Source: Rhizoctonia solani
Taxonomy: Eukaryota; Basidiomycota; Agaricomycetes; Cantharellales; Ceratobasidiaceae
Length of the DNA stretch: 64,000 nucleotides
Assembly (NCBI RefSeq): GCF_016906535.1
Contig: NC_057375.1
Coordinates: 1,302,001-1,366,000 of the forward strand
Direction: 5' to 3'
Shown here: positions 22,603-34,912 of the stretch, in pieces
Layout: every line of letters begins with the position of its first letter
How positions within the stretch are numbered: the first letter of the stretch is position 1
The notes under the pieces: model-generated
Told to the model about the DNA's origin: nothing
Seen by the model: only the letters and a program-made list of their open reading frames with translations
The model's database searches: none
Program-made: the position numbers and the translations under genes

Positions 22603-24704
22603 CGACTTGGGTCATACGTTGCATCCGAGTCATAATAAATTCAGTTGACTAGTCATTATCTTCTTGCCAATAGATCCTGTGCTCCCCAGCACCTGATGCC
22701 TGTGCAGTGCTACCCAGGCGCTTAATTGCAATTCTCGGTCACCGCGGATATATATCAAATACGGTGTTTGTTCCCGAACTGGAATTGTGAAGGTGTAGTT
22801 TGAGTAAATATCACCAATCATTCGTGGGCGCTCACATAAATTTACAGGTTCTTTTGCCCACTTTCTGGGCGCTTCTGCACATCAGGGCTGGGTTCGGTCA
22901 CAATCTTCTTGGGCAGCGGACTCGGAATGACCTTGACTCGCCAGACAGAGAGAAACGGTTGGCGCGCATACCCATTGGCTCCTGATGATCCCATCTGAGC
23001 GCCCACATTGACGATTCACTCGATTATGGTCACATTGACCTACGCGGTAAATCGATATTTCTCAGACTAACGAAATGAAAATTAACTACTCAAAAATTTT
23101 CAGGCGAATCCATTAGACAATTCAGAAAATCCAAGTTTGACGACTTGAAGATCTAGGAAGAGTTGCCTTATAGCTCGAGCCCAGCTACAATTGTTCCAAA
23201 TATGAATGAAAATAAACTCTTTATCATTGCAGCGTACTGGAATAACCCTAGAGTAGTATTTTTGGATGTATGCGCATCTCCAGATACATTGCGGATGCGG
23301 CCCACCTAGCGAAAACGCCTATTATCACGATCAATACACGCTGATGAGCAATGTTCGGTCTGCAGCCATGCTAACCTCGCGACCGATGTGCAACCGGGTT
23401 GTCACATGTCATCTCGCTATTTACATGCTTACAGTCGTATTTCTGGTCATCGAGCCCCGTGCTAGCAACTAGGTATAAGTTGCTGACAATGCCTTTGGCT
23501 ATGGGGGTTTGCAACCACCCCTGATATTTTAAATGCGTCGTGATTAGTTTATAGAACCAGAATCAACGATCCAGATGTAAGCAGTCATACGTATGCGAAT
23601 TATCATTAGGGTGCCTTGACTGAGGGAAGAATTCAAAACACTCGTTTGACGGATAGTCATGTACGTCATGTAAGCAACCAGGCATGCGTTTAAATTTGAA
23701 AGATCCAACCAGTGGGTGGAGCACTCATTTTAAAATTTAACTACATGTACATTCGTGGCTTTTATTGTTTTACTTACTGTGTGTTCACTCCGCGAAAACA
23801 GTCATTTTGCACAAGCTTAAACAAGGTCACATCTATGGGAGCTACGAGAGTTACGAAAGCTATTGGAGTGTTCCCTACAAGGAGCGCTACAGTACCTACG
23901 TAGCCTCCATAGCTCCCATGGGCGCAATTTAGTTCCTCAGAACTTCAGGAGCTCTAGAGATTTTCCTGATGCAAGTCTGGACTCTGAAATATGACGCTCA
24001 AGCCTCCCAGTATAGTAAGTCACGTGTCGATATTGTTAAATTGATGAACTTTTTAATGGTCATTACGGCACACGGCACACCTCGGCACTTACCGTTCCGA
24101 GCTGTGGGGCTCAAGTTACGATACACGACGATCAGTTATATGTTCCAAGTTGTAGCTCCCTCACGCCTATTGGAGAAAGTTACGTCGACTGTTATTCTTT
24201 GAACTTATTACTTGTGTGTTGGTCAGATAAGTAGTATAGCAACTATATATCATTTGATAAGTGCAAGACGATAACAAAAAGCCTATCGGGGCAGATAGCT
24301 TTAAAGTAATGATTTATTGCGCCATGAACCTTCGCTGAAGTTCATACTTCTACCTCCTTCGGATCCTACTCGTCGGCATTGTTGCAAGTGTGATCGTAAC
24401 TTCACATGGACATTAGCAATCTATGTGCCTTGCTCTCGGGGCCTCACAATCACTGATACGCTGCTCCTAGTAGTCCTTGATTTTGCACCAAGCCAACAGT
24501 CACGTACGCGTGCCGCGAGTTACGCGACTTCCTCGAGTCATAATTGCATCATCGCTGATACGAATTCCTCTACGAATGCGATTCCGAATGTATATCCGAA
24601 TGCATATCCGAATAAATTGACCCATGACATTATAAGAAGGCGGCCCCAACAGTGGCCCTATCTCCTCTAAAAATTACCTTCCGAGCATTTACCTACTCCT
24701 GAAA
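22603..24704. other. No recognisable gene
   Basis: AT-rich, with only short unconserved frames. A plus-strand frame at 24317-24670 carries a small imperfect repeat (ccgaatgtatatccgaatgcatatccgaat, three units at about 24581-24611 read in pieces) but no known motif. This may be an old, unrecognisable insertion or true spacer. Confidence 0.45.
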
Positions 24705-26336
24705 ATGGCTAACGCTGGGCAATCAAGACATCAAGGTAAAAGCCGGCTGCATTATGTTGTAATGCATTCAATCAAGTGAGTTAAATGTTTTGATCACGAT
24801 GCACAATGCATTCTAAATTTGATCTGGAAAGGAATTTTACGCCAGCCTGGTTCGCAGTAAATATGGGTATGTTAACGTTGCATTATTCAACTTTCTATAC
24901 TCTGACAGTTTTTCAGCCACTGGTGCCGTCTCCATGCTGCTGCACAGCTTCCCATATGGATCACGACCTGTTTTACACAAATTTGGTCTAGCAATATTGA
25001 TTTTAAACGTGTGCTTTTTTGTGCTTTTTTTCGTGCTCTCTACAATTCGATATATAAAGTACCCAGAGGTAGGCTAACCAATGACTTGAATCATCGTAGC
25101 TCCCTGATTGAGGGGTCCCAATAAACAGATTTTGAAGCTCATGTACAGACATCCCGTTCAAAGTCTTTACCTTGGTACGCTTGCTCTGGTTGTGCTCGTA
25201 CGTGAAGTCACTGATTTTCTGCTCAGGTTGCTTTCCGATGGGATTTGCGACACTCATAAATGCTTCATTAAACGTTTATCAAACACATGACCTGGGAAAC
25301 GATTTCCTATATGCATTATGGGGATTATGGTGGTCTGATACCATCATAGCACTCGCAGTGTATTTTTCAATGTTATATATAATGTACGTGTTTGGTGTTC
25401 AACACCTCATAGCACCGCAACTAATCAACCCTGGCAACTTAAGGATCACCCGGCAGGACCATTCACTCAGAGCCTTAACCGCTGTCTGGCTTCTTCCAGC
25501 TGTTACACCCATTGTCCCTGCAACTACTGGAGCCCTCCTTGCTCGCACAATACTTCCATTTTCGTCTTCTCATGCAACAATAACACTTTTTGTTGCCTCG
25601 GTTTTACTATTTCTTGGTCTAGGACTTACATTTATGATACTACCACTCTACATGCTGCGCCTAATCACGGAGGGCCTGCCATCCCCTACTATGATTGTAT
25701 CTAAGTTTCTTCCTGTTGGACCGTGTGGTCAGGTGAGTAACTCTGGCATACCATAGGTCAGAACTCACCCGCTACCATGTTTAGGGTGGGATGGCCTTTG
25801 TTGTCATTGGCCAAGTGTTTGCTGAGATGTCTCAACAAGCAACAGGTTCGAACCCCCTTCTTGCTGAGCCCCAGCCGTGGATTATACTTGGGGTTCTAGG
25901 CGGATTCTTTCTTTGGACGTTCGGTATCTGGTGGATTCTCCTATCCCTTTTGGCAATATACGAGACCTTCAAATCTCAGCGGCCAAATTTTGGGGTCGGG
26001 TTCTGGGGCATGGTGTTCCCACTGGTGCGCTAATGTATTATTTACGCCATGGGTTCTCCCAACTAAATCTGGCCTAAATAGGGGGTTTATGCATTACTTA
26101 CTTGGCAACTCGCCGAAGCATTGAACTCTACATTTTTCCGCATTTTATTTGCGGTACTTAGTCTCGTGGTCTTCCTTCTTTGGGCCGCATTGGCCATTAT
26201 CACCATCTACTGTATCTTCCAAGATTGCGAAGCGCTATTTACTGCACCTTGTCTTGCTAGTTGTCCAAACTTTGAAGCGACCTTGGATAGGTCACGCAGG
26301 AATAGTCAGGAACATTCGGGAGATGAAAACTGCTGA
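24705..26336 (+). CDS. TDT/SLAC1-family transporter (malate/sulfite-type), copy 1
   Basis: Eight exons separated by 44-60-nt introns read without breaks from ATG 24705 to TGA at 26334-26336. Segments include NFTPAWFAVNM, GAVSMLLHSFPYGSR, ILILNVCFFVLFFVLSTIRY, GCFPMGFATLINASLN, LTAVWLLPAVTPIVPATTG, FLGLGLTFMILPLYML, MAFVVIGQVFAEM, GFFLWTFGIWWILLSLLAIY and WGMVFPLGVY. This is the ten-helix pattern of the tellurite-resistance/dicarboxylate transporter family, which includes fungal Mae1 malate carriers and Ssu1 sulfite exporters. Which anion it moves cannot be read from the sequence. It would act in the plasma membrane. A paralogue follows in the same direction at 27855-29456. Confidence 0.9.
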
Positions 26337-27854
26337 ATTACCGGTTGTACATGTGTGTAGCTATTTCCTATCCTTGTGATTCGATTTTTTCATTTTATGT
26401 AATTGTATGATCAGGTGTTGCGCATATAATCAGATGGTCGCAGGAATATAGATTCATCTCAACATCCAAAATCTGGGCAAGGAATGAGCCAAACAAAAGT
26501 ATTCTAGGACAGATGAATTCCGAGCGAAATGCTGACCATCTACATGTGCAAGGGCGTTTTGCTAATTCCTGTGACTTTTCTTTACAGATTGATTGTTGAG
26601 CTGGGGGAGTCAATGGGTATTTCTTAAGTCAATATTTCACGTATCTTCACAGGACTTCCAGCGGAGCAATCAAGTCGAGCAATTGAATATACCATTGTCG
26701 AGCAATTTTTTATTCTGATCTTGAGGTGTTTGTTTCCGTATTTTATCGTTATACTTGCTATCCAGAGGTCTCAAAATACCTTCCCGAGCCCTGTGAATTC
26801 ATTACACGTATGCATTTTCCGGTCATAAAGCAACCGCTGTTCAAGTTTGCAGGGAAAGGAAAAGGTGGTGTGAAATCGTTGGACTGAGAAATAGTAGTTC
26901 ACAAAGTTGGCGTTGCGATGTTGTTGAAGCCTCGAGCATACGGTTCCTTCATTACCAGAAAAAAAAATATCTATGAGCTTGGTAAAATTGAAGACACTTT
27001 TGAGCACCACAGCCATTTAGAAGCTTGAGGCTGGAGAGATAAGCTATCAGTTCGACTATAACCCGCAAGAAAAAATTAGTTCCATCAGCTTCCCCAGTGC
27101 TAGTCCAATAAACGGGGTGCTCTCGTCTATCTATCTACTGAGGCCGCGTTTCGTTATACCTGCACTAGACTACATCACTTTTTGGGCCTATCACTTGACT
27201 TAGAATAACTATCGAGGGTTATACATATGCACAGGAAAAAAGGAAGCATGAGCCAGTGGCGAGAAAGTGCGCTTCTTTAAAATCTATTATGTGGGCACTA
27301 ATCAGGCCTGACCACATGCGCGTGTGGAAACGACCACCTTTTTCCTCATATCACTTAATTGGTTACACAAGATCCGTCCCGCTTTGGCTTGTCACGTGCT
27401 GGAAACCACCTCAGATCAATCAAAAGATCACCATCTTGGCGATTTCCCCACAATGCAGGCTTCGCTTCGACTTCCTAGCGATTTCTCCTCGGTCTCCGTC
27501 TTGTACTTCTGTTATCTCCATTCTACCAGATGCCTACCTTGTACCGGGCGGTCCGGCGGATTCACGGAGCCTTGCTCCTGCCCGGAGTCCACAGCGTGTT
27601 ACTCCGCGCTATGACCGCCAATTATGTTACGCGTGCCTGTAGGGGAATTCGCAAGCTCTATTCATCCTGAGATGTTCCCTTGTGTACCTATTCAAGTCTT
27701 GTTGAATCAGTAGAATCGAGCGTTGACATATCGCGAATCCGGACATCCATATGAAAAGTATTCCAAATCGATATCGGAATTGGCTTGGAGCAAATATAGA
27801 AAAGTATATGCTACGAAATCAGCTCGCCAACTTGACGCAGATTCCACTTTCATT
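26337..27854. other. Spacer between the tandem transporters
   Basis: Contains only unsupported frames, such as 27256-27642 (+), which overlaps a GC-richer patch at about 27440-27620. The latter half should contain the promoter of the second transporter. Confidence 0.45.
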
Positions 27855-29456
27855 ATGGCCGAGTTTAAAAAACCTCCGATGGTTCATGTAATTAGGTGAA
27901 CTGCTTTTTTTATATACTAATGCTTTATCTTTAACTGAGCTCTTTGTTAGAAACTTTTCGCCCGTCTGGTTCGCTGTGACTATGGGTATCCTAGTCCATC
28001 ATACTCTACAACTTCATGCGCTAACCCAGCCACAGGTACAGGGGCCGTTTCCTCACTGCTTCATAACTTCCCATATGGGTCACGACCCATTCTGTATGGG
28101 TTCGGTGTCGCGGTCCTGATATTGAATATGTGCCTCTTCGGGCTATTCTTCGTTATTTCTGCAATTAGATACATCAGGTACCCGGAGGTGAGTTAATGAG
28201 TTGCTCTATTGGCATATGTCGCTATTATATGCTCATTGAAACTATTAGATTTTCCGTTCAATGTTCAAACACCCTGTCCAGAGTCTTTTCCTCGGTATGG
28301 ATGCCCAAATTTGTGTCTCTAACACACTAACTTGTCCAACATATAGGCTGCTTCCCAATGGGATTCTCGACTCTGATTAATGCATCGCTGAACGCATGCC
28401 AGGTGTATGGTCTTGGTGATCGCTTTCTTTACGCTCTATGGGGGCTTTGGTGGTTCAATTCAGCCCTAGCGCTCGTGGTATATTTCTCAGTGTTGTATAC
28501 AATGTAAGTCTCTGGCCTTATCCTATCATAATACGTATACTGAGAGATACGAAAGGATCACTCGGCATGATCACTCACTCAAGGCATTGACCGCCGTCTG
28601 GTTACTTCCGGCAGTCACACCTATTGTTCCTGCCACCACCGGAGCCCTTCTCGCTCGCGCTCTACTTCCTCACTCGACTAGCCATACAACAATAACACTA
28701 TTTGTTTCCACGGTCATGCTATTCCTTGGCTTGGGTATTACTTTTGCGATTCTACCGCTCTATATGTTATGCCTGGTCACTGAAAGCCTCCCTCCAAGCC
28801 CCATGATTATTTCAATGTTTCTTCCAGTTGGACCATGTGGACAGGCGGGTACCTTCAGAGAAATAGTTCAGACGAGAGCTAATGACAGCTTATCTCATAG
28901 GGTGGCGTGGCTTTTGTTGTGATTGGTCAAGTATTTGCGGAAATGGCGCTGCAAGGAACCGTGCCAAACGTTTTACTAGCACAGGCCCAGCCATGGGCTT
29001 TAGTTGGCATATGTGGCGGATTCTTCCTTTGGACGTTTGGCATCTGGTGGATTTTGCTTACAATCCTAGGTATATATGAGACCTTCAAATCCCAACGGCC
29101 GTCATTCGCGGTCGGGTTTTGGGGTATGGTGTTCCCGTTGGTAAGTTATGTGCAAATACGTAAAAATTTCTTGTACTTATAACTCATCCGTAAAGGGGGT
29201 ATATACCTCGCCTACCTGGCAACTTTCTGAAACCTTCGAGTCCCTTTTCTTCCGCGTCTTATCGGCCATTCTCAGCATTGTGGTTTGCCTTCTTTGGGCG
29301 ACTCTGGCCGTTATCACGATCCACCAGGCTTATCAGAACCCCAAGTCATTATTCAATGCCCCATATCTTCAAGCCGCTGCTCCTCCTACACGCGAGATAA
29401 CTCCAAGCACGACCTGCGAGACCAATCGAGAGGTATCTGGAGACCAGAAATGTTAG
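27855..29456 (+). CDS. TDT/SLAC1-family transporter (malate/sulfite-type), copy 2
   Basis: ATG 27855, stop 29454-29456. It is collinear with copy 1 throughout: NFSPVWFAVTM, GAVSSLLHNFPYGSRP, GCFPMGFSTLINASLN, LTAVWLLPAVTPIVPATTG, PVGPCGQ, VAFVVIGQVFAEM, GFFLWTFGIWWILLTILGIY, WGMVFPLGVY. Intron positions match those of copy 1 while intron sequences differ, so the duplication is not recent. The C-terminal tails differ (this one has TREITPSTTCETNREVSG). No frame lesion was seen. Function as for copy 1: export or uptake of a small anion such as malate or sulfite, unproven. Confidence 0.9.
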
Positions 29457-29845
29457 ACTATAGAAGCTTTAGCATATCACTTAGTACCATGACTCTCTGA
29501 TCCAGATTCTAAGTCTGATACATTGTTATGAATCAAAAAATATGCCATTGATTATGGTTGAGCCATCACGGATCATGAAATTTAAATATTTGAGCTACTG
29601 GGCATATATTTATGCGCATATATACATCAAATGTCTGGTTCGATCGCATAAGCGCTGGTAGCCCAAAACATTAGAAATTCAACAGAGTGAACCTTGAAGC
29701 CAATTTATGTCATAATGCATATGCACACATACGTAAGATTTGATAGACCAAGTACCTATTTGGAATAGCTGTACGAGCATTATAAGTATATATCTTAATA
29801 ATTAAAGCAAAGAGGTACATAAATACGAATACATTAAGCTAATCT
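29457..29845. other. Convergent 3' spacer
   Basis: AT-rich 390-bp region between the ends of transporter copy 2 and ERG6, which converge. No gene; expected to contain both poly(A) sites. Confidence 0.55.
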
Positions 29846-31194
29846 CTATTCTGGTTTTCTGCTTATGGCCAGATACATAGGCGTAAAAAGCTGAGAGACT
29901 TGGCAGATAAGTATAAGAACAGTTCCAAGGGTAGATAGTACTCGCCTTTTCTTGACCTCCACGCACCAATGCAACCGAAGCTATTTTCAATGCCTCGCCT
30001 ACACTGAAAGTACCCTTAGGTACCAGCCCGGCGGCCTCCAAACACTTCACGGCTGTCTGAGTAATTAGCTTTCCGCTCCAGGACATTCTCCAGACTGTGA
30101 GATAGTCCCAAGCTGTTTGCGCTTTTCGAATATCTCCTTCCAAAGGGTAGTACCAGGGGATCTCGTCTGGTCGGGCTGCAAGGTCCTCTTCATGCAAAAT
30201 CTCAAACCCTGAGGTTTTGAGAGCTTGAAGTGCTTGTTTTATGGTGCGCATTTCAGGGATGCCGTTTCCAACTTCAATTCCGTGAACGATCTCCTTGTGA
30301 GCTGGGTTAGAAGGATCCCATGCGTCGGTCATACACCATTCGTAGACGCCGAACTGTGAGATCGATTTAAAAATGCCGGTGGATGAAAAGTTAAATGTGC
30401 TTACGATTCCTCCAGGTTTTAACACTTTCAGAATTTCTCCGTAGACTCCCTCCCAAGATGGCGCGTGTACAGTCGCTTCTATCGCATAAACTGGGCGGGA
30501 GTAGAAGTTAGGAAGAGTATGGTAGTAATGAGCAAGCCAGCTTTGTTCCTCACCTGCGTCGAATGTATCTTCTCCAAATTGTTCAGAGAGCGACATAAAA
30601 TCGCCCTTGACAAATTCGACCTGGGAGCTAAGCCCAGCCTTGTGAGTATATCTTTGGGCTCTACCGAGCTGGAAATCGTTGTTATTGACTCCGACAACAT
30701 GGGCACCGCTGAATATGGCGATCTCACGAGCGGGACCACCAACTCCGCACCCAACATCCAAGACACGCATCCCTGGTCTTAGCTTCATCATGGAGGCCAA
30801 GTAATGCTCGTGTCTGGCCAGCTAGAATTTCGTGTACATATCAGTGAGAAATATATGCATAGGCTGCATATGTACGACTCACGGATTGAGCAAACGCCTC
30901 TCCTCGATAGAAGCGAGAGAAATGGAAGCTCTGAGCCCACCCATATTCATACAACTCGGTCGCGCCGTCGTAGTATCCTTAAACGCACGTTGAAGTCTTA
31001 GTTGGTGCGCAGGGAGCAGTCGACTTACCGTTAATCACGTCCTGGTAGTTCTCGACACGGTTGGCTTTGTGCTCCTCTCCGTCATGCGCTGCGTCCTTGT
31101 CCCAAAATGCGGTATAATTGGCTACACGGGATTTGGAACGCCCATCGTTCCAGTGATCGGGGCCCATAGTGATTGCTTTTGGAGCGCTGGGCAT
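29846..31194 (-). CDS. ERG6: Sterol 24-C-methyltransferase
   Basis: The enzyme moves a methyl group from SAM to C-24 of zymosterol-type sterols in ergosterol synthesis, at the ER and lipid droplets. Exon 1 is 31029-31194 (MPSAPKAITMGPDHW, RVANYTAFWDKDAAHDGEEH); exon 2, 30883-30977, holds the sterol motif YYDGATELYEYGWAQSFHF; exon 3 starts at 30821 (LARHEHYLASMM) and carries SAM motif LDVGCGVGGPAREIA and GVNNND. Later come YAIEATVHAPSWEGVYGEI, LKPGG, YEWCMTDAWDPSNPAHKEI, GIEVGNGIPEM and EIPWYYPLEGD. The last exon, 29846-29890, reads LFTPMYLAISRKPE. Length and order match the family, with no lesion. The last intron (29891-29945) has a GC donor (GCGAGT), and two upstream introns are stop-free multiples of three. 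Confidence 0.95.
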
Positions 31195-31711
31195 CGCAAC
31201 TATCTTTGATATAAGAGGTGAAGGAAAAAAGGAACCAGGCTTGAAGAGGAGAGTGCGCTATAATTCATTTTACATTCAAGTAACCTCTCTCATAAATAGG
31301 TAATTCGTAGTCTTTGGATAAATCGATTATGGTGCAATAAATGGTGCTGTGATAAGACGAACCTCCCGCGTGCCGCGCTTGGTTGTAGATATGGAACGAT
31401 GTGGAATTAATCATACGCGCCAATCAGCCCATGGATACCCGCGCTAAACATTTGGCAATAGCGGATGCCGGGTCGCCAGGATGGGTGTGTTTGGATAGCC
31501 CAGTTTAACCCAGTTATCAAGGGGTAGCGATAAAGCTTCTCACTCCATTGGTTCACACTCGAATAGTTCGTCAAATAAAGAACGCCAGAAGTCATGTGAC
31601 CGTGTTCCAGATCGTCGCGTATATCTTGGATTGGCAATTATTCGGATATCATCTGATCTTCCACATCCAGTCGTGGCGCACTCTCAATCATAGATATTAA
31701 GATATTGAAGC
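31195..31711. other. Divergent promoter region of ERG6 and the F-box gene
   Basis: About 520 bp between divergent start codons. An unsupported minus frame sits at 31407-31637. No clear regulatory motif was identified. Confidence 0.5.
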
Positions 31712-34448
31712 ATGGCGCCAACAACCAGGTCATTGTACGTGGGCCAATTACCAAGATGGTGCACACTCTTATCGTTACCTACTAGGAAGCGTCGTGCAGA
31801 CGATGCGCTACCCGTGACTCCTGAAACAACTCAGACCGCCACCGGTGCGTATGTTCCAATCTTCTACCTGTAGCATCGTCTTAATGTTGTTGTGTAGCCA
31901 CCAAAGAGGATGAACTTACCGTGCAGTCCGGAGACGAACGTAAGTATTTACCCTGAAACCAAACCATTTTGCCATAATTCAATATTGGTCTCTAGGTTCT
32001 GATGCTCCAGTGTCAGACACCAAAACCGAGACCAGATCTGCTCGGAAACGTCCTCGTCGCACTCAGAAAGAAGAGGGTAACTCTGCCGTTATCAGGTCAT
32101 CCAAACAAGTCAAGATCAAGGGGAAACTTGAAGTGTTTAAGAACCTACCGGTTGAAGTTTTTATCGGGGTAAGCCAAATGAACCACCAATAATTGAGGTA
32201 GCCATTAATAATTTAACCAGATTGCCAAGTATCTACATCCATTTGACCTCGTTCTCCTCTCCCGAGTCAACAAATTTTTTCGCGAGCTATTTATGAGCCG
32301 TCAAGCCGCGTCTATCTGGGTCTCGGCTCGGCTGAATGTGCCTGATCTTCCCCCATGTCCACCCGAGCTTTGTGAGCCGCAATATGCAGCGCTTTTATTT
32401 ACGAAAATATGCTCGGTTAGTATGCTTTGGGCTTACAATACTTTGTCAGCTGAACCTACGATTCATTCATAGCATTGCGGAAAATACGCACCACGTCACA
32501 TGGATCCTATCCTACTGGTTAGACTATGTTCAAGCTGTCGAGAGGACGAGTGAGTGGTTATGTATACCTTTGTACAAATCCTCTCAGTCTTTCGATCTAG
32601 GTTCAAGTGCATGCGAAGCACATACGAAAAAGTACCGGATTTGAATTTGATCTCGCGCTCTTCAGGTCGGTTGCGATTCCTTTTTCTCAGAGTAATTTGG
32701 CTGAAGCATATTCTATAGAATGCGTCCCTCGTAGTTTCCGCCGATATGGTTTGCTCTGCCTCAGTAGTGATGCCGATGCCATCGAGTCCAAAATCAAAGA
32801 GCTCATGGCTGCTGGAGATAAAGAAGCTCTGTCTCGTTGGAAAGAAGAGCGCAAAAATGCGGTGGAGAATCGATACATCGTCTGTCTTTAATGCCTCACG
32901 ATAAATTCGCACAAACTAATTGTCGGTCGCCGATATAGAATGCTGATCTCTTCAGAAAATGGTTCGCAGCTCGGGACCGAGATCGAGAATCAGAGCTTAA
33001 TCAATTAAAGGATGCCCATGAAGCCGAGTAAGTTGAATTGAATGAAAGCATGCTCAAGGACTAATACGGGTTATAGAGTAGAGTCCCGACTCATAAGTCT
33101 GGGATGGGAAAAGGTTGATCATCTGCCTCAAGATAGACGTAGAGGCAAACGGTGGCTCTCTCTCGTTCGTAGTTCCAAATCTTTGACGGACCGTGGTATG
33201 TACCTCTTGGTTGTGAGATGTTTTCATACTTAATATCATCCCAGCGTGGGAAAAATTGCTCCCATTGCTCACAGAGCATCTCGAAATAAACAAGAAGGAG
33301 CGCCTTGTGAGAGAGCGTTGTAATCGCAGAACTGAACGCTCTTTACAAGTCATCGACTTTTGGAACTCGACCAAGGAGCAGCTGCCTTGCCTAATTGAGA
33401 TGATTCAAGAACAAGTCGACACCGAAAATGTTTCTCCGACTGATACGGTATGTAAAACAATCCTCATGATGTACATCGATAGGCATTTATTTCTCTTTTG
33501 TAGTCCAAGAGTGCTATACGCCGGTCTTTCCCTCCGTTGTTTGAAGTGCAGAGACTGCCTGAATGCCAAAAATTGATGGAAGAAGACATAACTGGATCAG
33601 AAATGAAATTGAAGCTTTTGGAGAAACAAGACGTTTTCACCGAATTCGCTGACAAGTGGGCAACCCGGCTGGAAGAAATGTTGATCCAGCACCTGCCGGA
33701 TCATGTCGAGCCACCCGATTTTAACATGCAGGGGTCTTCTCTCAGACCTCGTATACAGCCCGCTGATACCCTTTTCGCTGGGGTTCAGATGTTGTTACGA
33801 GCAGATGTTATCTTCAAGCGGAACGGATACAGTTCAAGAAGCTTCTATCCTGAAGATTTTTCAGATACCCCCCGCCCAGATATATTATCTTATGATACAG
33901 AGGCGTCAAGTATGGCCACCGAGTTATTACGCGCACTCGGGAAACCAGGAGCAACGTACTTGGAAATAAAATCCATGGGGACCGTTTTTAAGTGCGGGAG
34001 ATGCCATGATCATGGTGGACCTCTCAACTGGAAGACTATTGTGCGTGGGTATACATTGTCCTGGGCGGTTAGAATTTATGAATCTATATTCCAGATTTAT
34101 CATTATATCGAACAAAAGTCGGAATGGCTTCGTCGAACCCAATCTCAAAGCGTCCGCTTGGCCGAGGATTTTGTCTATCTATCCTCCCATGACACAAAAG
34201 TGGAAAATTCAAAGCCGCTGGTTCGAGTTGTGAAAAAGAACGATTATACTCCATATTATTTATACCATGACGGGGTATCGTGCTTAGTATGTAGCAAGGT
34301 CGGCATTCATCATAAATTCCCAGAATCTTTCATTGGCGATCATCTATATGACGTGTGAGTAGTCCTTGTCTACTTTGCCCGTATTTGGACTGATCGCACG
34401 ATAAGGCATTTGATCGAAGAACCGGAAAAGGGAAAGCATTTTCAATAG
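31712..34448 (+). CDS. F-box protein of a large basidiomycete family
   Basis: ATG 31712 opens a string of short exons: MAPTTRSL, KRRADDALPVTPETTQ, KEDELTVQSGDE, then a basic nuclear-localisation-like segment (SARKRPRRTQKEE) and the F-box (FKNLPVEVFIG, intron, IAKYLHPFDLVLLSRVNKFF, SIWVSARLNVPDLPPCP). A Cys-rich segment follows (HCGKYAPRH, VRLCSSC), then a helical charged middle, and a second cysteine cluster near the end (FKCGRCHDHGG, CLVCSKVG). The last exon after the donor at 34356 reads HLIEEPEKGKHFQ, stop 34446-34448. About 14 introns of 45-60 nt all keep the frame, so the gene looks intact. The likely role is substrate recognition in an SCF ubiquitin ligase. The cysteine pairs could bind zinc (inference). 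Confidence 0.85.
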
Positions 34449-34507
34449 TGACACTGGTGTGTCCGAATCCAATAACTCTGCAAAATCCGCCTGAGCCGTG
34501 GGTCCGG

Positions 34508-34567
34508 AATGCTCGAGAAGCATAAACGAGATTACCATGAGTGTCTCGTCCAAGCTTCTCGAGCATT
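34508..34567. terminator. Perfect 14-bp inverted repeat, nested hairpin, 3' of the F-box gene
   Basis: aatgctcgagaagc (34508-34521) is exactly complementary to gcttctcgagcatt (34554-34567); inside the loop a second pair (acgaga, tctcgt) can form. It begins 60 bp after the stop codon. It could be an RNA 3'-end or stability structure, or a small inverted-repeat relic. Calling it a terminator is a positional guess. Confidence 0.45.
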
Positions 34568-34778
34568 TCAGGCTCGCGAGCTCCGATGGATTTTGCAGAG
34601 AAGACCTGAATCGATGTGCTTCAGTCCAGTATATTATGTTTCGGCGACGTAATAGACCTATCCTATAAAAACAATTTATGTCTGTTTGATATACTAGCGT
34701 GTTTTAATCGCTCAAGGCGAGTTGATAATGAATGGTGTTAAATTTAGTTTGAGGGATGATTGCGATGACAGGTGTTCC

Positions 34779-34823
34779 ACGCGATCACGTGCTCACGTGC
34801 TCACTCTTCTATACAGCTACGCG
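34779..34823. promoter_or_regulatory. DNA2 promoter: two CACGTG E-boxes between two ACGCG (MCB-core) motifs
   Basis: ACGCG at 34779-34783, CACGTG at 34786-34791 and 34794-34799, ACGCG at 34819-34823, about 90-135 bp before the DNA2 start. ACGCG is the core of the MluI cell-cycle box that drives G1/S genes in yeasts, fitting a replication gene. CACGTG binds bHLH factors. Whether these motifs work here is inference. Confidence 0.5.
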
Positions 34824-34912
34824 GCGACCTTTGATCAGTAACATTCGCGCTGTTTTATTTTTGATATATTCTAGATAATCTGGTCTAGCTGAGCTAGCGA
34901 ATATCGCGCAGT

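Noticed and set aside
22603..24704. Possible transposon in the long gene-free stretch
   Set aside because: No terminal repeats, transposase or reverse transcriptase motifs could be seen.
25840..25860. ggttcgaacccc, possible tRNA box B
   Set aside because: Lies within an exon of transporter copy 1 and lacks any other tRNA feature.
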